The translations under genes and the position numbers were made by a program. The notes below the pieces were generated by a model. The model was given only the letters and a program-made list of their open reading frames with translations. It had not been told where the DNA came from and searched no databases. Positions 10,794-22,747 of a stretch of 64,000 nucleotides of DNA are shown in pieces. The DNA is taken from assembly GCF_008831285.2 (NCBI RefSeq), contig NC_045138.2:42153115-42217114 (forward strand). Reading direction: 5' to 3'. Numbering within the stretch: position 1 is the first letter of the stretch; every line of letters starts with the position of its first letter. This stretch comes from Nymphaea colorata (lineage: Eukaryota > Streptophyta > Magnoliopsida > Nymphaeales > Nymphaeaceae).

Positions 10794-12431
10794 TCAAGTG
10801 TAGAATTTCTTGAGATGCAAAGCATTAATTGGAACAGAGATTTCGACCCCATCGGCATCAATCAGCCGATAAGAATTGTGAGGTAGAACCTCTTTGATGA
10901 CATATGGGTCTTCCCAGTTCGGTGCCCATGTTCCTTTGGGTCTACTCCTGAGTGGAACTATAGATCTTAGTACAAGTTCATTTACCTGAAATTTTCTCTC
11001 AATGACCGATTTGGCATAATGTCGGGCGACTCTCTTGCGATAGACTTCAGCATGCTCTGCCGCTTGTAGCCTTTTCTCATCTAAAAGGTCTAATTGAGCA
11101 AGTCTCTTTTTTTGATACTTGCTAATTGGGAATTCAATGAGAGCAGCAAATTTCATTGCTGATTTTTGGACATGTAATGGAAGGACAATTTTTGTTCCAT
11201 ATACTAACTCTGCTAGTGTAGCATTAGTGGGTGTCCGAATTATGGTTCAATACGCCCAAAGTGCGTTGTGCATTTTCTCGTGCCAATCTCAGCCTGTTTC
11301 AACAGTCCTTTCTAAGACACGAATCAAAATCTTGTTGGTTGCTTCTGCCTGACCATTACCCTGAAGGTAATATGGGGCAGAAAAGTGATGTTTTATTTTG
11401 TGTTTGTGACAGAGATTGTGCACTTTCTTATTTTTAAAATGAGTACCGTTATCAGAAACGATACCTTGCGGGATGCCAAATCTACACAAAAGATTTTTGT
11501 GGATGAAGGACACTACATGTCGCCCTTCGACTGTTTTTAAGGTGATTGTTTCGACCCATTTGGTGAAATAATCTGTAGCTGCAAGAAAATACCTGTGTCC
11601 ATTTGAGGCAGGTGGATTGATTGGACCGACTACGTCGAAGGCCCACATAGAGAACGGCCAGGGTGAGCTGACCAAATGAAGGTATGTTACTGGAGCATGA
11701 ATTGATGGTGCATGTAACTGACATTTGATGCATTTCTTGACAAATTGGTGACAATCCTTTTGTATTGTGGGCCAATAGCACCTTGCTCTGACTATCTGCT
11801 TGACGAGGTTCTGATACCCTACATGTCCTTCACAAATTCCTTCATGAGCTTCTTGAATGACTTCTAGTGCCTCATTTGCATCGAGACATCTAGCATATTC
11901 TGTACTGAATCCTCTTCTGTATAAGATGTCTGCTAAAATGAAATATCTTGATGACATATGCCTCAGGGCTCTTTGCCCCTTTCGAGACATTTCAGGTGGA
12001 AGTGTTCCTGTCCGGAGAAAATCTTTGATGTTCTGATACCATGGTGTTTCTTTGCTTTCTGCTTGTAATACTTGTTCTGGTATGACAAGAGATGGTTGTT
12101 CGAGTCTTCCGACTTCAAAAGATCTGATAGATTCTCCAGGTTTGAAGGCAATGGTGGAGCCTAAGCTGGCCAAACTATCTGCAATCAGGTTAAATCCTCT
12201 TTTGACAAGCAAGAGTTGATATTCCTCGAATTGTCTTAAGAGGAAAGTTGCTAACTCTTGATATGAGATCAATTTCTGATCTTTTACTTGCCAATCTCCA
12301 TTGACCTGACTGACAACTAAGAGAGAATCTCCAAAAATGCGAACTCTCTGCACTTTAAATTTGAGCAGCATTTTGAGTCCTTGGATTAGAGCCTCATACT
12401 CTGTCATATTATGTGCGCAGGAGAAATTCAA
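10794..12431 (-). pseudogene. Tat-like pol: second RNase H C-terminus and integrase
   Basis: Read on the minus strand. From 12431, AHNMTEYEALIQGL and GDSLLVVSQVNG are the second (archaeal-like) RNase H that marks the Tat lineage. Next comes the integrase: zinc-binding part with GHVGYQNLVKQI and CIKCQLHA, then the DDE core with MWAFDVVGPI, GIVSDNGTHF and GNGQAEATNK. The frame closes at 11289 after LERTVETG. The C-terminal part resumes at 11156-10794, with AEVYRKRVARHYAKSV, VLRSIVPLRS and the terminal YRLIDADG stretch. The DDE residues are visible, but the protein is split by a break near 11.2-11.29 kb and frameshifts upstream, so it is a pseudogene. Confidence 0.88.
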
Positions 12432-12440
12432 TTTAAGAGA

Positions 12441-13666
12441 TTACGGAATCATTTCCCTTTCTGGTGTACTGAAAAGTATCCCAATGCCTGCCCCAGTTGT
12501 GCTTTTAGATCCATCAAAATACATCTCCCAAATTGGCTCTGGTTCAGTCGTTAGGATTTGCTCATTTGGAAAATCATCTTCTGTTTTAATTTCTTCAGAT
12601 AGAGGAAAATCTGCCAACTGATCTGCGATGGCTTGCCCCTTGATTGATTTTTGTGACACATATTCCAAATCATATTGCATTAACAAAACTTGTCACTTTG
12701 CTATCCTTCCATTCAGAAATGGTTGTTCGAGAATATATTTGAGTGGATTAACTTTGGATAAAATTTTAACTTCGCATGCCAATAGGTAATGCCTTAATTT
12801 TTGACACATCCATACCAAGGCTAAGCAAGTTTTTTTCATACTACACAAATGTCTTACTGATGTAATAAATGACATGTTCTATTCGACATCCTTCTTCATA
12901 TTGAGCCAAAAATCCACCACAGGCTGAATTGTTAACTGTGATGTAAAGAAGTAGAGGTTTCCCCAGAATTGGAGGTTTTAAAATTGGTGGACAAAGAAGA
13001 TACTTCTTGATTTTTTTCGAATGAGGCTTGACATTCATGTCCCCATTCAAACTTGACTCCTTTCCGCAGTAAATGGTTGAAGGGTTCACATCTCATGGCA
13101 AGATTAGATATAAACCTTCTAATTGACTGAATTCTGCCATGCAGGTTGCGTAGCTCCTTAAGATTTGTTGATGGTGGCATTTCGATGATCGTCTTTGCTT
13201 TGGAGGGATCCATTTCGATTCCCTTTTTGCTAACCATAAATCCTAAAAGCTAACCAGATTCCACACCAAATACACATTTTTGTGGATTCAACCTAAGCTT
13301 ATACTGTAAGAGTCTATCAAAAACTTGAAAAAGAATGTTGATGTGATTTTCCCTTGTTTTTGACTTAATTAGTAAATCATCTATATAGGCATCCATGATT
13401 TGATGCATTTGATCATGAAAGATAGCTGCCATAGCTCTTTGATATGTTACCCCAGCGTTCTTCAAACCAAACGGCATTACCGTATAGCAAAAAGTGCCCC
13501 ATGGGGTTGTAAACGATGTTTTGGCTTGATCTTGAGCAGTCAGTTTAATTTGGTTATAGCCAGAATATCCATTCATAAAGGAGAACATAGTGTGACCTGC
13601 AGTACTGTCTATTAACAAGTCGATGTTTGGAAGTGGATAGTCGTCCTTTGGTGTGGCTTTATTCAA
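12441..13666 (-). pseudogene. Tat-like pol: reverse transcriptase core and RNase H
   Basis: On the minus strand the RT fingers and palm run from 13666: DLNKATPKDDYPLP, FSFMNGYSGYNQI, MPFGLKNAGVTYQRAM and the catalytic YIDD at 13376-13387. The connection domain continues in other frames (GRIQSIRRFISNL, FEWGHECQASFE). The first RNase H and linker follow over about 13089-12690. The next RNase H starts at about 12570 with MYFDGSKSTTGAGIGI. At least three frame changes and several stops break the reading frame. The catalytic aspartates of RT are intact even though the gene is not. Confidence 0.88.
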
Positions 13667-13687
13667 ATCTCTGAAATCGATGCAGAG

Positions 13688-14170
13688 TCAAATTTTGCTA
13701 TTTTTCTTTCGGACTACCACAATATTTGCTAACCATTCAGGATAGTCGACTGTTCGGATGAACTCTGCCTTTAGTAAGTCTTCTAGGCCTTCCTTAACTT
13801 GCCCCTCAAGACGAGGGTCTAGTTTTCTCAACTTATGTTTGATTGGCTTGCATTCTGGTTTCAATGGTAGTCGATGCTCGACTAATTTTGTATCGAGTCT
13901 TGGCATGTCCTCATAAGTCCATGCAAATGCTTCTTGATGCTCTTTGAGGAAGTCTATCAACTCTTTTCTTTCTTCTACTGAAAGACTCGTTCTAATTTGC
14001 AAAATCTTTGGATTCTCTTCCGTGCCAATGTTAATTTCCTCAATTGGATCATTAATCAAAGGTGATGGTTGATCTTGCTTTCTTATTTGGATGAATTCTG
14101 GACATTCTGCCTCAGTGAGTTCTGGATTTACCTCCTTAAAGTCTTTTGATATTTGATCCTTAGATGCCAT
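13688..14170 (-). pseudogene. Tat-like pol: reverse transcriptase N-terminal part
   Basis: 160 codons on the minus strand include FAWTYEDMPRLD, VEHRLPLKPECKPI and ANIVVVRKKNSKI, the usual lead-in to gypsy RT. A TGA separates it in frame from the RT core at 13666, just where the family continues into the LCIDFRDLNK motif. Without that stop the two blocks would be one continuous frame. Confidence 0.85.
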
Positions 14171-14348
14171 CCTAAAGATTATAAAGAAGTTAGATGAGAT
14201 TTGAGACTTTGTACATGGAAGTAAATTGCATATGTCATTGCATCTTTGAAGGTATTACAAAATGAAGACACTTGGTCTATTTGGAGTATAATTATAACAA
14301 AATGATAAAATGATGACTAGATGACAAAATGATAGCGAATTTATTGAT

Positions 14349-14669
14349 TCAGATTGATGGTGAACATCCGCCTATGGTGTTGCTCTTGACAAAAGGTACT
14401 GGCTTGAATACTTCCTCGGCATCCATTTTTTCATAGCTTTGGCATCCCAAGGCTTGAGTGTCTCGTTGCCCTGTCAAAATAATTGGTTCCAAGATTCCAT
14501 TTTCATATTTGCCAAGGCCAGTAAATGGCTGGTAACCATGGCGTATGAGTAAATCTAATCCTTTCTCATTCTGACAGAATTTTTTGAATAACGGATGGCT
14601 TTTGTAATTTGTTTCTGGTTTGGTACCCTTTTTCACCCACATCTTTTTTTTTGGTTTCTGAATGGCCAA
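14349..14669 (-). pseudogene. Tat-like pol: G-patch-like segment between protease and RT
   Basis: The minus-strand frame of 106 codons contains LLIRHGYQPFTGLGKYENGI, a glycine-spaced block resembling the G-patch-like motif (GxGxxxxG) that sits between protease and RT in Tat-lineage gypsy elements and some betaretroviruses. It begins MAIQKPKKKMWVKKG, a basic stretch. It shares its reading frame with the protease upstream, but stops lie between them. G-patch domains are RNA-interaction modules; a role here is inference. Confidence 0.6.
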
Positions 14670-14867
14670 TCTGCTAAGCCTTTGAGATATTTCTTCTTCT
14701 TTTCAGACTCGAATACTAGGTACCTCGATTGTATTTGTTGGTACCGGAATCATTGGGTGCACAAGCCGACTCTGCCTATCCTATGCATAGATGGTTATAG
14801 TATTCCTATTGTGAGTCCATTTGATGCACTAATGTAGCGTGGAAGGAACTGCATTGGTAGCATGGTT

Positions 14868-15227
14868 CTACGGTCTGCCAAGCAATAGGTTGAATGAGGG
14901 TTCTATATCCACCACATGAAATAAAACCCGATGATACGTCTTAGAGATATTCAGATCTAGACATATATATCTTAGGCATGGTTGTCCTGTTCCGTCATAT
15001 CCATGGATGAAAATCGACGACGGTGTATAGTTAGTCTGTCTTATGCCTAACTCACGAGCTGTTTGCTGTGGACAGATGTTCAGGCTTGCTCCACCATCAA
15101 TTAAAACATGAGAAACTCTGGTGCCCCTTGTTTCAACCACTATGTGCAAGGCATCATTATGCGATGCACCTCCAATTGGTAGATCTTTTATCAGAGAACA
15201 TGATCGGACCATTTTCACACAATTCAA
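14868..15227 (-). pseudogene. Tat-like pol: aspartic protease
   Basis: On the minus strand the frame contains SHVLIDGGASLNICP, the aspartic protease active-site region (D-G-G-A in place of the more common D-S/T-G-A), and later FNLLLGRP, the flap-distal ILG-type motif. It processes the polyprotein in active relatives. It follows gag closely (gag frame ends at 15235) but in a different frame, as expected for a gag-pol shift or as a result of decay. The frame is open over 119 codons but isolated from RT. Confidence 0.82.
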
Positions 15228-15234
15228 ATGCCCA

Positions 15235-16809
15235 TCAATTTCCTCGGTTAGGGCTAAATCCTCCCTTCTTGACTTCGGGTAGGTGGTCTAATTCCTTGAA
15301 AATGGATTGCAGGGGTTTAGGGTCGCACACTTGTGACTTCTGAACAATCTCTGTCAGACGGTCTTGTTTAACCAGTTCGGTTTGTGCATTGACGGATCCT
15401 TTATCATATTTGAAAAGTAATCCAAACAAATATAAGGACGCTGTATCCCTTTTGTTTGTCACCATAATTTGATGATTTGTTGAAAATCTGACCATCGAAA
15501 CTACTCCTTTCCATTGTTTACGAAAAGGGTTTTTGAGAATGTCAGGTTGTTCACTGATCTCTTTGATGATTTCTTTTTCAACAACATCTTGCACAATATT
15601 TTTAAGTACAAGGCAGTCTTCTGTGTCGTGTCCTTGGGCACGATGAAATTTGCAAAATTGCTCTTTGTTTTTCCCCATCATCGGTGGGGGGTTGGAGACT
15701 TTTGGGAGAAACAGAGTACCCCTTTTGATCAACATGTGCATGACATCTTCATAACTCTGTTGTAATGGGATGAATTTCCTATCGTATCCCCATCTAGGAT
15801 GTTTGTTTTTAGTGCCACTGTTACTGCCACTAGCTCTGTCCATGACCCCTTTATTCTTGGGATATTCTGACTTCTCTTTCTTGAAGGTGGCGGCATTGGC
15901 TACGACGTTGGCCGGAGCATTTTGGCTCCTGCTATTCTTCTTTGCATCTTCCCTAACCTTTACCGGGATGACAACATCAAAAGCTCCATTTTCAATTCCT
16001 GCTTCAATGCATTCTACCCTCTTGGTAAGATCGATGAAAGACTTGATTGGAGCATTGGAAATAAGGCTCCTTAATGGTTGTGTCAAATTGTTTACGATGA
16101 GTCCCAACGCATGGGATTGAGAAATTGAGTCTCTCATTTTGTTGTAAGAAGACCTCTATCTTTGAATAAAATCTCTCACCTTTTCACCTGGCCTCTGTTT
16201 CAGATAGCATAGTGTGGTAATCGTTGGTGCAGTTTCGACGTTTTGAATGAACATTTCAATGAAAAGGTTGATTAACTTGTCAAAATTCTTCAATTCGACT
16301 GGGTTGATATGTTCTTGATACCATTGTGTGGCAATTCCTTCCAGGCTTCTTGGGAAACATTGAAAGAGGGCCCTGTGATTGTGGCAAAATTTGTAGCATT
16401 CAGCAAAGAACATGGCCAAATGTGCCTTTGGGTCTCCATGGCCATCAAATTTGATAAACTTCTTAGGCAAGTTTTTTATATGCTTGTCGTTTTCGAAGCT
16501 TTCGTAGAAATCTTCGCAGGTGAAATTTCTTTTATTCTTGCCTTTGAGTTGAACTGCGTTCAACTTCTTTTCAACTTCCTAAATTTTTGTTTTCCAAGAT
16601 TTTCCCTTCTTCTTTTTCTTGGGAGTTTTTGGTTCTTTCTCACTACTAGATTCTGTTGTAGTATCTTCAAAAGAGTCGGAACTACTTGATGAATACTTTT
16701 TTGTTTTCTTTCCTTTCTTTTTGGCCTTTTCTACCTGGGCTTGTTCTTCATTGAACATAATCATGTATATCTGAAATCTTCTGTATTCTTCAAATTCTGG
16801 ATCATTCAT
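15235..16809 (-). pseudogene. Tat-like gag
   Basis: A single minus-strand frame with two short interruptions (near 16564-16578 and 16138-16155). The N-terminal part (16809-16579) is acidic then Lys/Ser-rich (SSSSSDSFEDTTTESSSE). The central part (16563-16156) is the retrotransposon gag domain: GHGDPKAHLAMF, then GIATQWYQEH and LKQRPGEKVRDFIQR. The C-terminal part (16137-15235) has a zinc-knuckle-like CKFHRAQGHDTEDC. Gag forms the particle and binds RNA. The in-frame stops imply loss of function. A basic upstream frame (16988-16806, containing MVETRSEQRRRIEMELEE) may be its true N-terminus, shifted by an indel. Confidence 0.83.
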
Positions 16810-17102
16810 TTCTTGCTTGGGAGGTGTTCTGAGGAGGATTCTTCTCCCTTGTCTCCCATAAAGGTTTCCTCTAGCTCCATTTCAATCCTTCTCCTTTGTT
16901 CGCTTCTGGTTTCGACCATAAAGCGGATGTTCACCATGTAAGAAGAATAATTGAAAATGTTAGGATTTGAATTGATGAGAGATGACAAATTTTGATTGCA
17001 TATTAAAAGAAAGAAGAGAATGACAAAACTTGATAAAGTTCAACACAACTTGACAAAACTTGATAAATTTTGGCTTAACAACAATGAACTAGACATGAGA
17101 AT

Positions 17103-18017
17103 CTAGGACAGAAGGATAGATGGGCGGACTTCATACCACCATTTTACATATTCAGGACCCATTCCTGGACCAAGGACAAGATAGTAGTGAGCAAATGATT
17201 CCCAACGTTGTTGGGCATAGGTGTATATCCCGAACCACTCTTCGATATCTAGTTCACATTCTACGATCACTCCTTCTGACTCAATTGGATATGCTTTCCT
17301 TTGACGCAGTGATAACTGTCTGAGGCAACGCTCTGGATGGTATTCAACTATGAAGAATGGCCCCAATAGAAGATTTCGTCTCACTAGGTTGTAGGTATAT
17401 CTTGACTTGATGACTTCTCGGTCAAAGAAGTTTCAAATGATGATGGAGTCATCCACTTCCTCCATCATCCTACGGTGGTGCTCCATACTGGATAACTAGC
17501 CATCGGTATTCTGAAAATGACATGATTGTGGCCGCACATGTTTGTAGAACCATGCTTGTAGTGTGAAGACACATCCTTCTATCGAGTCTGCATCTCCCAT
17601 TGAAAATTTGGTCAGCCCTCTATAAAAAAATGCCAAGGCTGCCATTGCTATGGATATGTGATGGACTTTGACATGCCCCCATTTTCTGAAGAGGTGAGCT
17701 ATGCAAAAATCCATTATGTGTTCTTCATTGTTGAAGAAGATAAGACCCGCGATACAAGTCACCATGGAGTTTTTGTACTTGTCTGCAACACTTCTAGATA
17801 ATGACGTAGGGTTGACAAATTGAGAATATGTTTCACCAAGTTCTTGTAGTTGAAGATATTGATGTCCATCTTTCTCTAGAAAAGGCCAACTCCGTTTCCC
17901 TGTGAGTTTACGAATCACTTCTAGAGTTTTGACTTGACCTTGGTTTACAAGGAACTGGTCTTCAATTGGACCACTTGGGTTACTTTTCGGTTTTGAGAAA
18001 ATGCTTTCTGAGTTCAT
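17103..18017 (-). pseudogene. ORF1 upstream of gag in the Tat-like element, function unknown
   Basis: Starting at ATG 18017, one minus-strand frame runs about 305 codons to 17103, interrupted only by a TAG at 17496 and a TGA near 17430. The protein is not gag or pol. It has RKLTGKRSWPFLEKDGH, a stretch HHISIAMAALAFFYRGL that could be a helical core, then FTLQAWFYKHVRPQS, and a C-terminal part with EEWFGIYTYAQQRWESFAHY. Ogre and related Tat elements carry an ORF1 at exactly this place, between 5' LTR and gag, with no agreed function. A distant resemblance to plant mobile domain proteins is possible but I cannot show it. Confidence 0.55.
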
Positions 18018-18887
18018 CTAGACAAGAGAAAATATTAGACTTTGACATGAATTGACACAATAGAGACTCGAGAAGAGTTTTGACATTGGGTTTGGACATG
18101 GACTTAGAGGTAAAGTAAAACATCATATGCATCCAAGCAAGCAATTAACGAGAAATTGATAATGCATTCCCTAGGACTCTTGCCTATATGCATTGTTTTG
18201 AAAATTGATCTTGGAATCTATGGAAAATAATGGGTAAATTGTTCCTGATCCATCAAAATTTAAGGTATGCCTATATACCCAATTTATGGTACTGGCATAG
18301 ACTCCTCCAAGGGTTTTCTAGATTTGGACTCTCCAATTCTCCTTGTTCACCCATCGATATACCGGGACTATTGTCCGTTTCGGTACTAATGGGGGGACTT
18401 CTCAGTCCAATTGGATGTTCCAGTTGTAAGGCTATATCTTGGACTAATGTCCTAGAAATAGCCTGGCAACATGATGACAGGGATATGATTTCATGAACAT
18501 CTTTCATTTCAATTTAACCTACCCCTCCTCAATTTAGGGATTGTATGCAGCCCATGTATGCTCTCAAATTTTCAAATCTATCTCTTAGGAATGTATGCAA
18601 TAGAGCCACCTATTTTACATATTCATGAGAAGGTGCGAAATAGATGACTCTATTGCATACATTCCTAAGAGATAGATTTGAAAATTTGAGAGCATACATG
18701 GGCTGCATACAATCCCCAAATTGAGGAGGGGTAGGTTAAATTGAAATGAAAGATGTTCATGAAATCTCCTCAATGTACACTACATGATGCCGGTATGCAT
18801 GTTTATGAAAAAATTTATGCAATTGATATCCGGTATTGTGAAATAACTTGTATATGATCCAAATAGGTCCTTAGACAAACAATGACG
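18018..18887 (-). other. 5' leader of the Tat-like element
   Basis: About 870 bp lie between the primer site and ORF1. They include the long inverted repeat at 18487-18766 and a minus-strand frame of 78 codons (18507-18271) starting in one arm of the repeat and containing ENPWRSLCQYHKLGI, with no family match. Otherwise the region is non-coding. Confidence 0.6.
18487..18766. repeat. 119-bp near-perfect inverted repeat with 42-bp spacer
   Basis: Left arm 18487-18605 and right arm 18648-18766 are reverse complements at 118 of 119 positions, without gaps. The only mismatch is A18536 opposite C18717. The spacer (18606-18647) itself contains partly complementary ends (CACCTATTT and AAATAGATG), which would lengthen the stem. 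Transcribed RNA would fold into one long hairpin in the leader of the retrotransposon, about 120 bp inside the primer site. Confidence 0.97.
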
Positions 18888-18906
18888 GGTCCCACCAGGT
18901 GTGCCA
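18888..18906 (-). promoter_or_regulatory. Primer-binding site of the Tat-like element
   Basis: Two bases inside the 5' LTR, the minus strand reads TGGCACACCTGGTGGGACC. A TGG start is required to pair with the CCA end of a tRNA. This type (TGGCAC..CC.GGTGGGAC) occurs in plant Tat-like gypsy elements. I cannot name the tRNA with certainty. Confidence 0.7.
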
Positions 18907-18908
18907 TC

Positions 18909-21900
18909 TGTTCGCAACCCACACCTCTCTCGAAGAGTGTTAAATGCGGATCAGCGAAATTCTTTTAAAATTGAGATTTTGAAGAATATTTTAATGGAAA
19001 GGGATCCGCCCGTCGGTACGAGGTCCAACCGTTCCTGCAACCTTTAATAGGGGTAATTGGACCAAGGACTATGGATCATTTGGTTCATATACGAGTTTTT
19101 GATGCAAATCCTATATGCTTATGCATTGAGGTTTTGGATTCAAGAACCAAAATTGATTTTGAAAGAGTGATTTGAACTTGTTTTAAAGATTATAGGATTT
19201 TCAAGTTGGTTTAAAAAACAACCTTTGTTTTTGTCCCATTCGATTTGAAATACACAATTCTTGAGGATTTTGACGAGTGAAATTGAGTTCTTTGTTGTGA
19301 ACTCTAGATGGTTCATGAGTTGAAATTATGATCAACTTTTGAAAAATAGCTAAGTTTTCTTAGCAAAGAAACTTGATTTTTGAATTCTTCTTTTGCCAAA
19401 TCGCGTGATTTGATTAAGTCGAGTTCATTCTTTTGATGAAACATAGGTTCAAAATTGTTAGAAAATGTGTTGTTTTCCAAACACACTTTGGCCAAGGTTA
19501 TGAGTGCATTGCTTGTGTTTTCTTTGGAAGTTAAGGGAAGTTTACAAATTCTTGTTGCAATATGACTTGGTCACTTTTTGCAACTCAAATTAGAATCACT
19601 TAACTTCTTGAGAATGTGCATGTGGTGCTATTGATTTTGAGTGAAAGTGAATGCATGAAATGAGAAGGAAAACTACATGAAACATTTATTCTTTTTCTCT
19701 CTCATAATCTCTCAAAATTCATTCATATGAAACATACATTCTTCACTCTCTCATAATCTCTTAAGGTTCATATTGTAATTGCACATCATACAATCCACAC
19801 ATAAAGATTGATTTTAACTAACATGTAGGACTTTCTCTAAATATGCTTATTATATTATTAAGCACATGAATTAGAGATGTAGTCCATAAGCTTGAGACTT
19901 GACATAAAACTATCAAAATGATGAAAAATATACAAATAATGTGAAAATCAATTTTTTTTTTTTGAAATAGATAGGAGACAAGGATGACATCCACTTTTGT
20001 CTCAAGATAGCTAAAAAAAATCAGAACTTATGTTGATTTAGATAGCTGAAAATTATGGACATTGATTCCAATAAAGGGCTTGTTTCTTAGATAGAAATGA
20101 GAAGTCCTTCATCAAATTTCAGGTTTCGTACTCATGAAATCGTCAACTTCTTTGGATGGTTCTAGGATAGTTGGCATTTTAAATATATAAAATTTGATAT
20201 TCTTAAACCAATTCCTATAAAACATGGTCTGATTTCAACAACATACATACATCTTACGTGTGGATTGCTGAAATTAAGCAAATTTTAAAATGAAATGAAA
20301 ATGATTTCATAACTTGGTACTATGAAAATCAAAATGAACCGTTTTCTTAAAATCAGTTTGGAAACATGTTTCAATCTTATTTTAAGAAAGGAAAGCAATT
20401 TTTAGCAATAGATTGAGCACGTATATGTATATATATAACACGTATACATATACGTACCTCACTTTTCAAAATGAAATTTTATCAAGGGACCACACGACTC
20501 ATGAATCATGATGATTCATAGTTGGGTTCTTTTACGTGGGAGGATTGAAAACTTGTTTCAAATCTCCCATAATACCGTTGATTCATTAAATGAATCATGA
20601 AACAACATAACTTTAAATAGACAGAGATAAATGGATACTCAAGTTAGTTCATCCTTAATTTCGCCATGCAAAGGTGGATTATATTCATGAGAATGAATCC
20701 ATCCTTAACAGGCTTTTTCGTCATATATATATTGCAACAAGTTCACTCTCTCACCATGATATTCTCTCATGGTGGGAAGTTCAAAATGGTTTTAAGCTGG
20801 TTATTTTGAAAGGGACGTGGCCTTGGAGCCCTTTTCAAAATTTGATACATGGGTTCATCTTTAAGAAAAACCGACGTATGCATGCATGATGCATTAACAT
20901 GTACATTTATATCGTACGTTTCCCTTAGCCGGACATCATTCCCAGCTATGAAACAAATGAAAATAAACCCTCCCACGAATTGCTGGAATTAAAATGAACT
21001 AATGAGAAGCCAAAATAGATGAGAAATGGTTAAAATCACCTACCTTGCGGTCGGTCTTGATACTTGATCTTCACATTCACTTGTTTTCTAAATCGAGCAA
21101 TCCTAAGCAAGAATCCAAGCTTGGATTCAAGCTTAGCAAAGCTAGAAGTAGAATAGCTTGCTTCCTGGAATTTGTAGTAGGAAAGAAGGCTTCTCACTAC
21201 GAAAATCCTAAGTAAAGGTCCACTCAAGCACCCTAACTTAGCAAAATCAATGGAGAAAATAGAAGAAAATGAAGAAGGAAATGGGAGAAAGCGTGAAGGA
21301 GGCTTGGACGAAATCTTCTTCTCCTCCTTGGCTTCTCCCCCTTAGCTCCTTAACTGATACCCCTTCAAAAATTTCGTCATCCTCCTTGGTGGCCAAGGGG
21401 AGGCTTAATAGAGGAGGAGGTGGGTTCAACCACCTCCTTAACTCACCTTGGGAACTCACATAAGAACTTGGGGACTTGTAAAATGAGTTAAATAGGCTTT
21501 AAATGCTCTAATTGACCATTTCTTAGCCCATTTGCACGAGCTAGATGGGCTGGGCTAGGTTTGGTCAACATTGGTTTAGACATAGTTGACCAACTTCGAC
21601 CAAAATTTCAGATGAAAATGCCCTTGCACATGGTTTTGCCTTATTTTGTGCTATTTTTTTTTTAAATCAAGCTTGTTAGGTTAAAACCTAGTTTTAAAGC
21701 TCCAAATGCCGTTGAATTATGATAATCCAATTTAAATTTGAATAAAATTTGAAAATTCTATCAAATTTGGCTCGAAAAGGGTATTTTCGTCCATAATTTG
21801 ATTGAAGGTGAATTTCGACTGAATCAAACTTTCGTTTGAAAGATTGATTTTCAATTTGGTATTTGATTTATGTATTTGACAAATCCAAATGTATATTTAC

Positions 21901-22747
21901 CTTTCATTAGCCAACTTATGTTCTGTAATCTCAATTTGACCATAGAAGGGCAAAATTGTTTAGATTGGTCAATTTCGACCAATTGACGGAAGTCAAAGCT
22001 CATTTGCGAGTAGTTTGATTTTGTTTGAGGTAATTTGATAAATTTGAGCCAAGAAAGCTCTTAATTGAGCTAAATTGTACTTTGACTGAGTTTAGTCAAA
22101 GTGGGTTTGGTTTGGTCAAAGTCTATTTTCGTCCATTAATTGGATCGTGAGACAGACTTATCCTTTTTTACTGTGCCAAGCCCAAGTTGACCGAGCCTAG
22201 CTGAGATTGATGCCATATTTGGGTGCACTAGAGTGAAACCTACTTGAATTAAGTATGTTTGGTGAATTTGACCAGCCTCGTTATTGCTCCTTGAAAATTG
22301 ACTCCTCTTTAAAGAGGACCTGGTTAAAGATGTGTCACTTTTCCTAGGTTTTTCATTCATTTCTCCTTGAAAATGACTTTTCTTTAATTAATTTTTAGAG
22401 CAAATATTTTTTTTTTTAAATGGAGAGGGGCGTGGCCCCTGGGGGCTCTTGACCACACAGGCTATGTGGGGACCACACATGGGTCCCACGTAGCATTCTA
22501 GACTCAACTCTTGGATCTAAGTCAAAATTTGAATTTTGTAATTGGATTTGGATGTCAAATGACATTTGTAATTGGATTTGGACTCGTAATCCTGCATTGG
22601 GATTCATGTCACGGGTTAAATTCATGATTTGAATCTAAACTGTTCTTTAGATTCGAAATTGGCTTTGAAATTACAAATTTTCACAATTCTTTTGTGAAAT
22701 TTTCACATTGCTTCAATTTTGATGTGGAAAAATTTGAGGTGTTAACA
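18909..22747 (-). repeat. 5' LTR of the Tat-like element (3839 bp)
   Basis: It starts TGTTCGCAACCC at 18909 and ends TGTTAACA at 22747. It is colinear with 5867-9738, differing by scattered substitutions and short indels. It would drive transcription of the element on the minus strand. The TATA box present in the other copies is shortened by one base here (about 21413-21420). The 5-bp GCTGG follows at 22748-22752. Confidence 0.93.
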
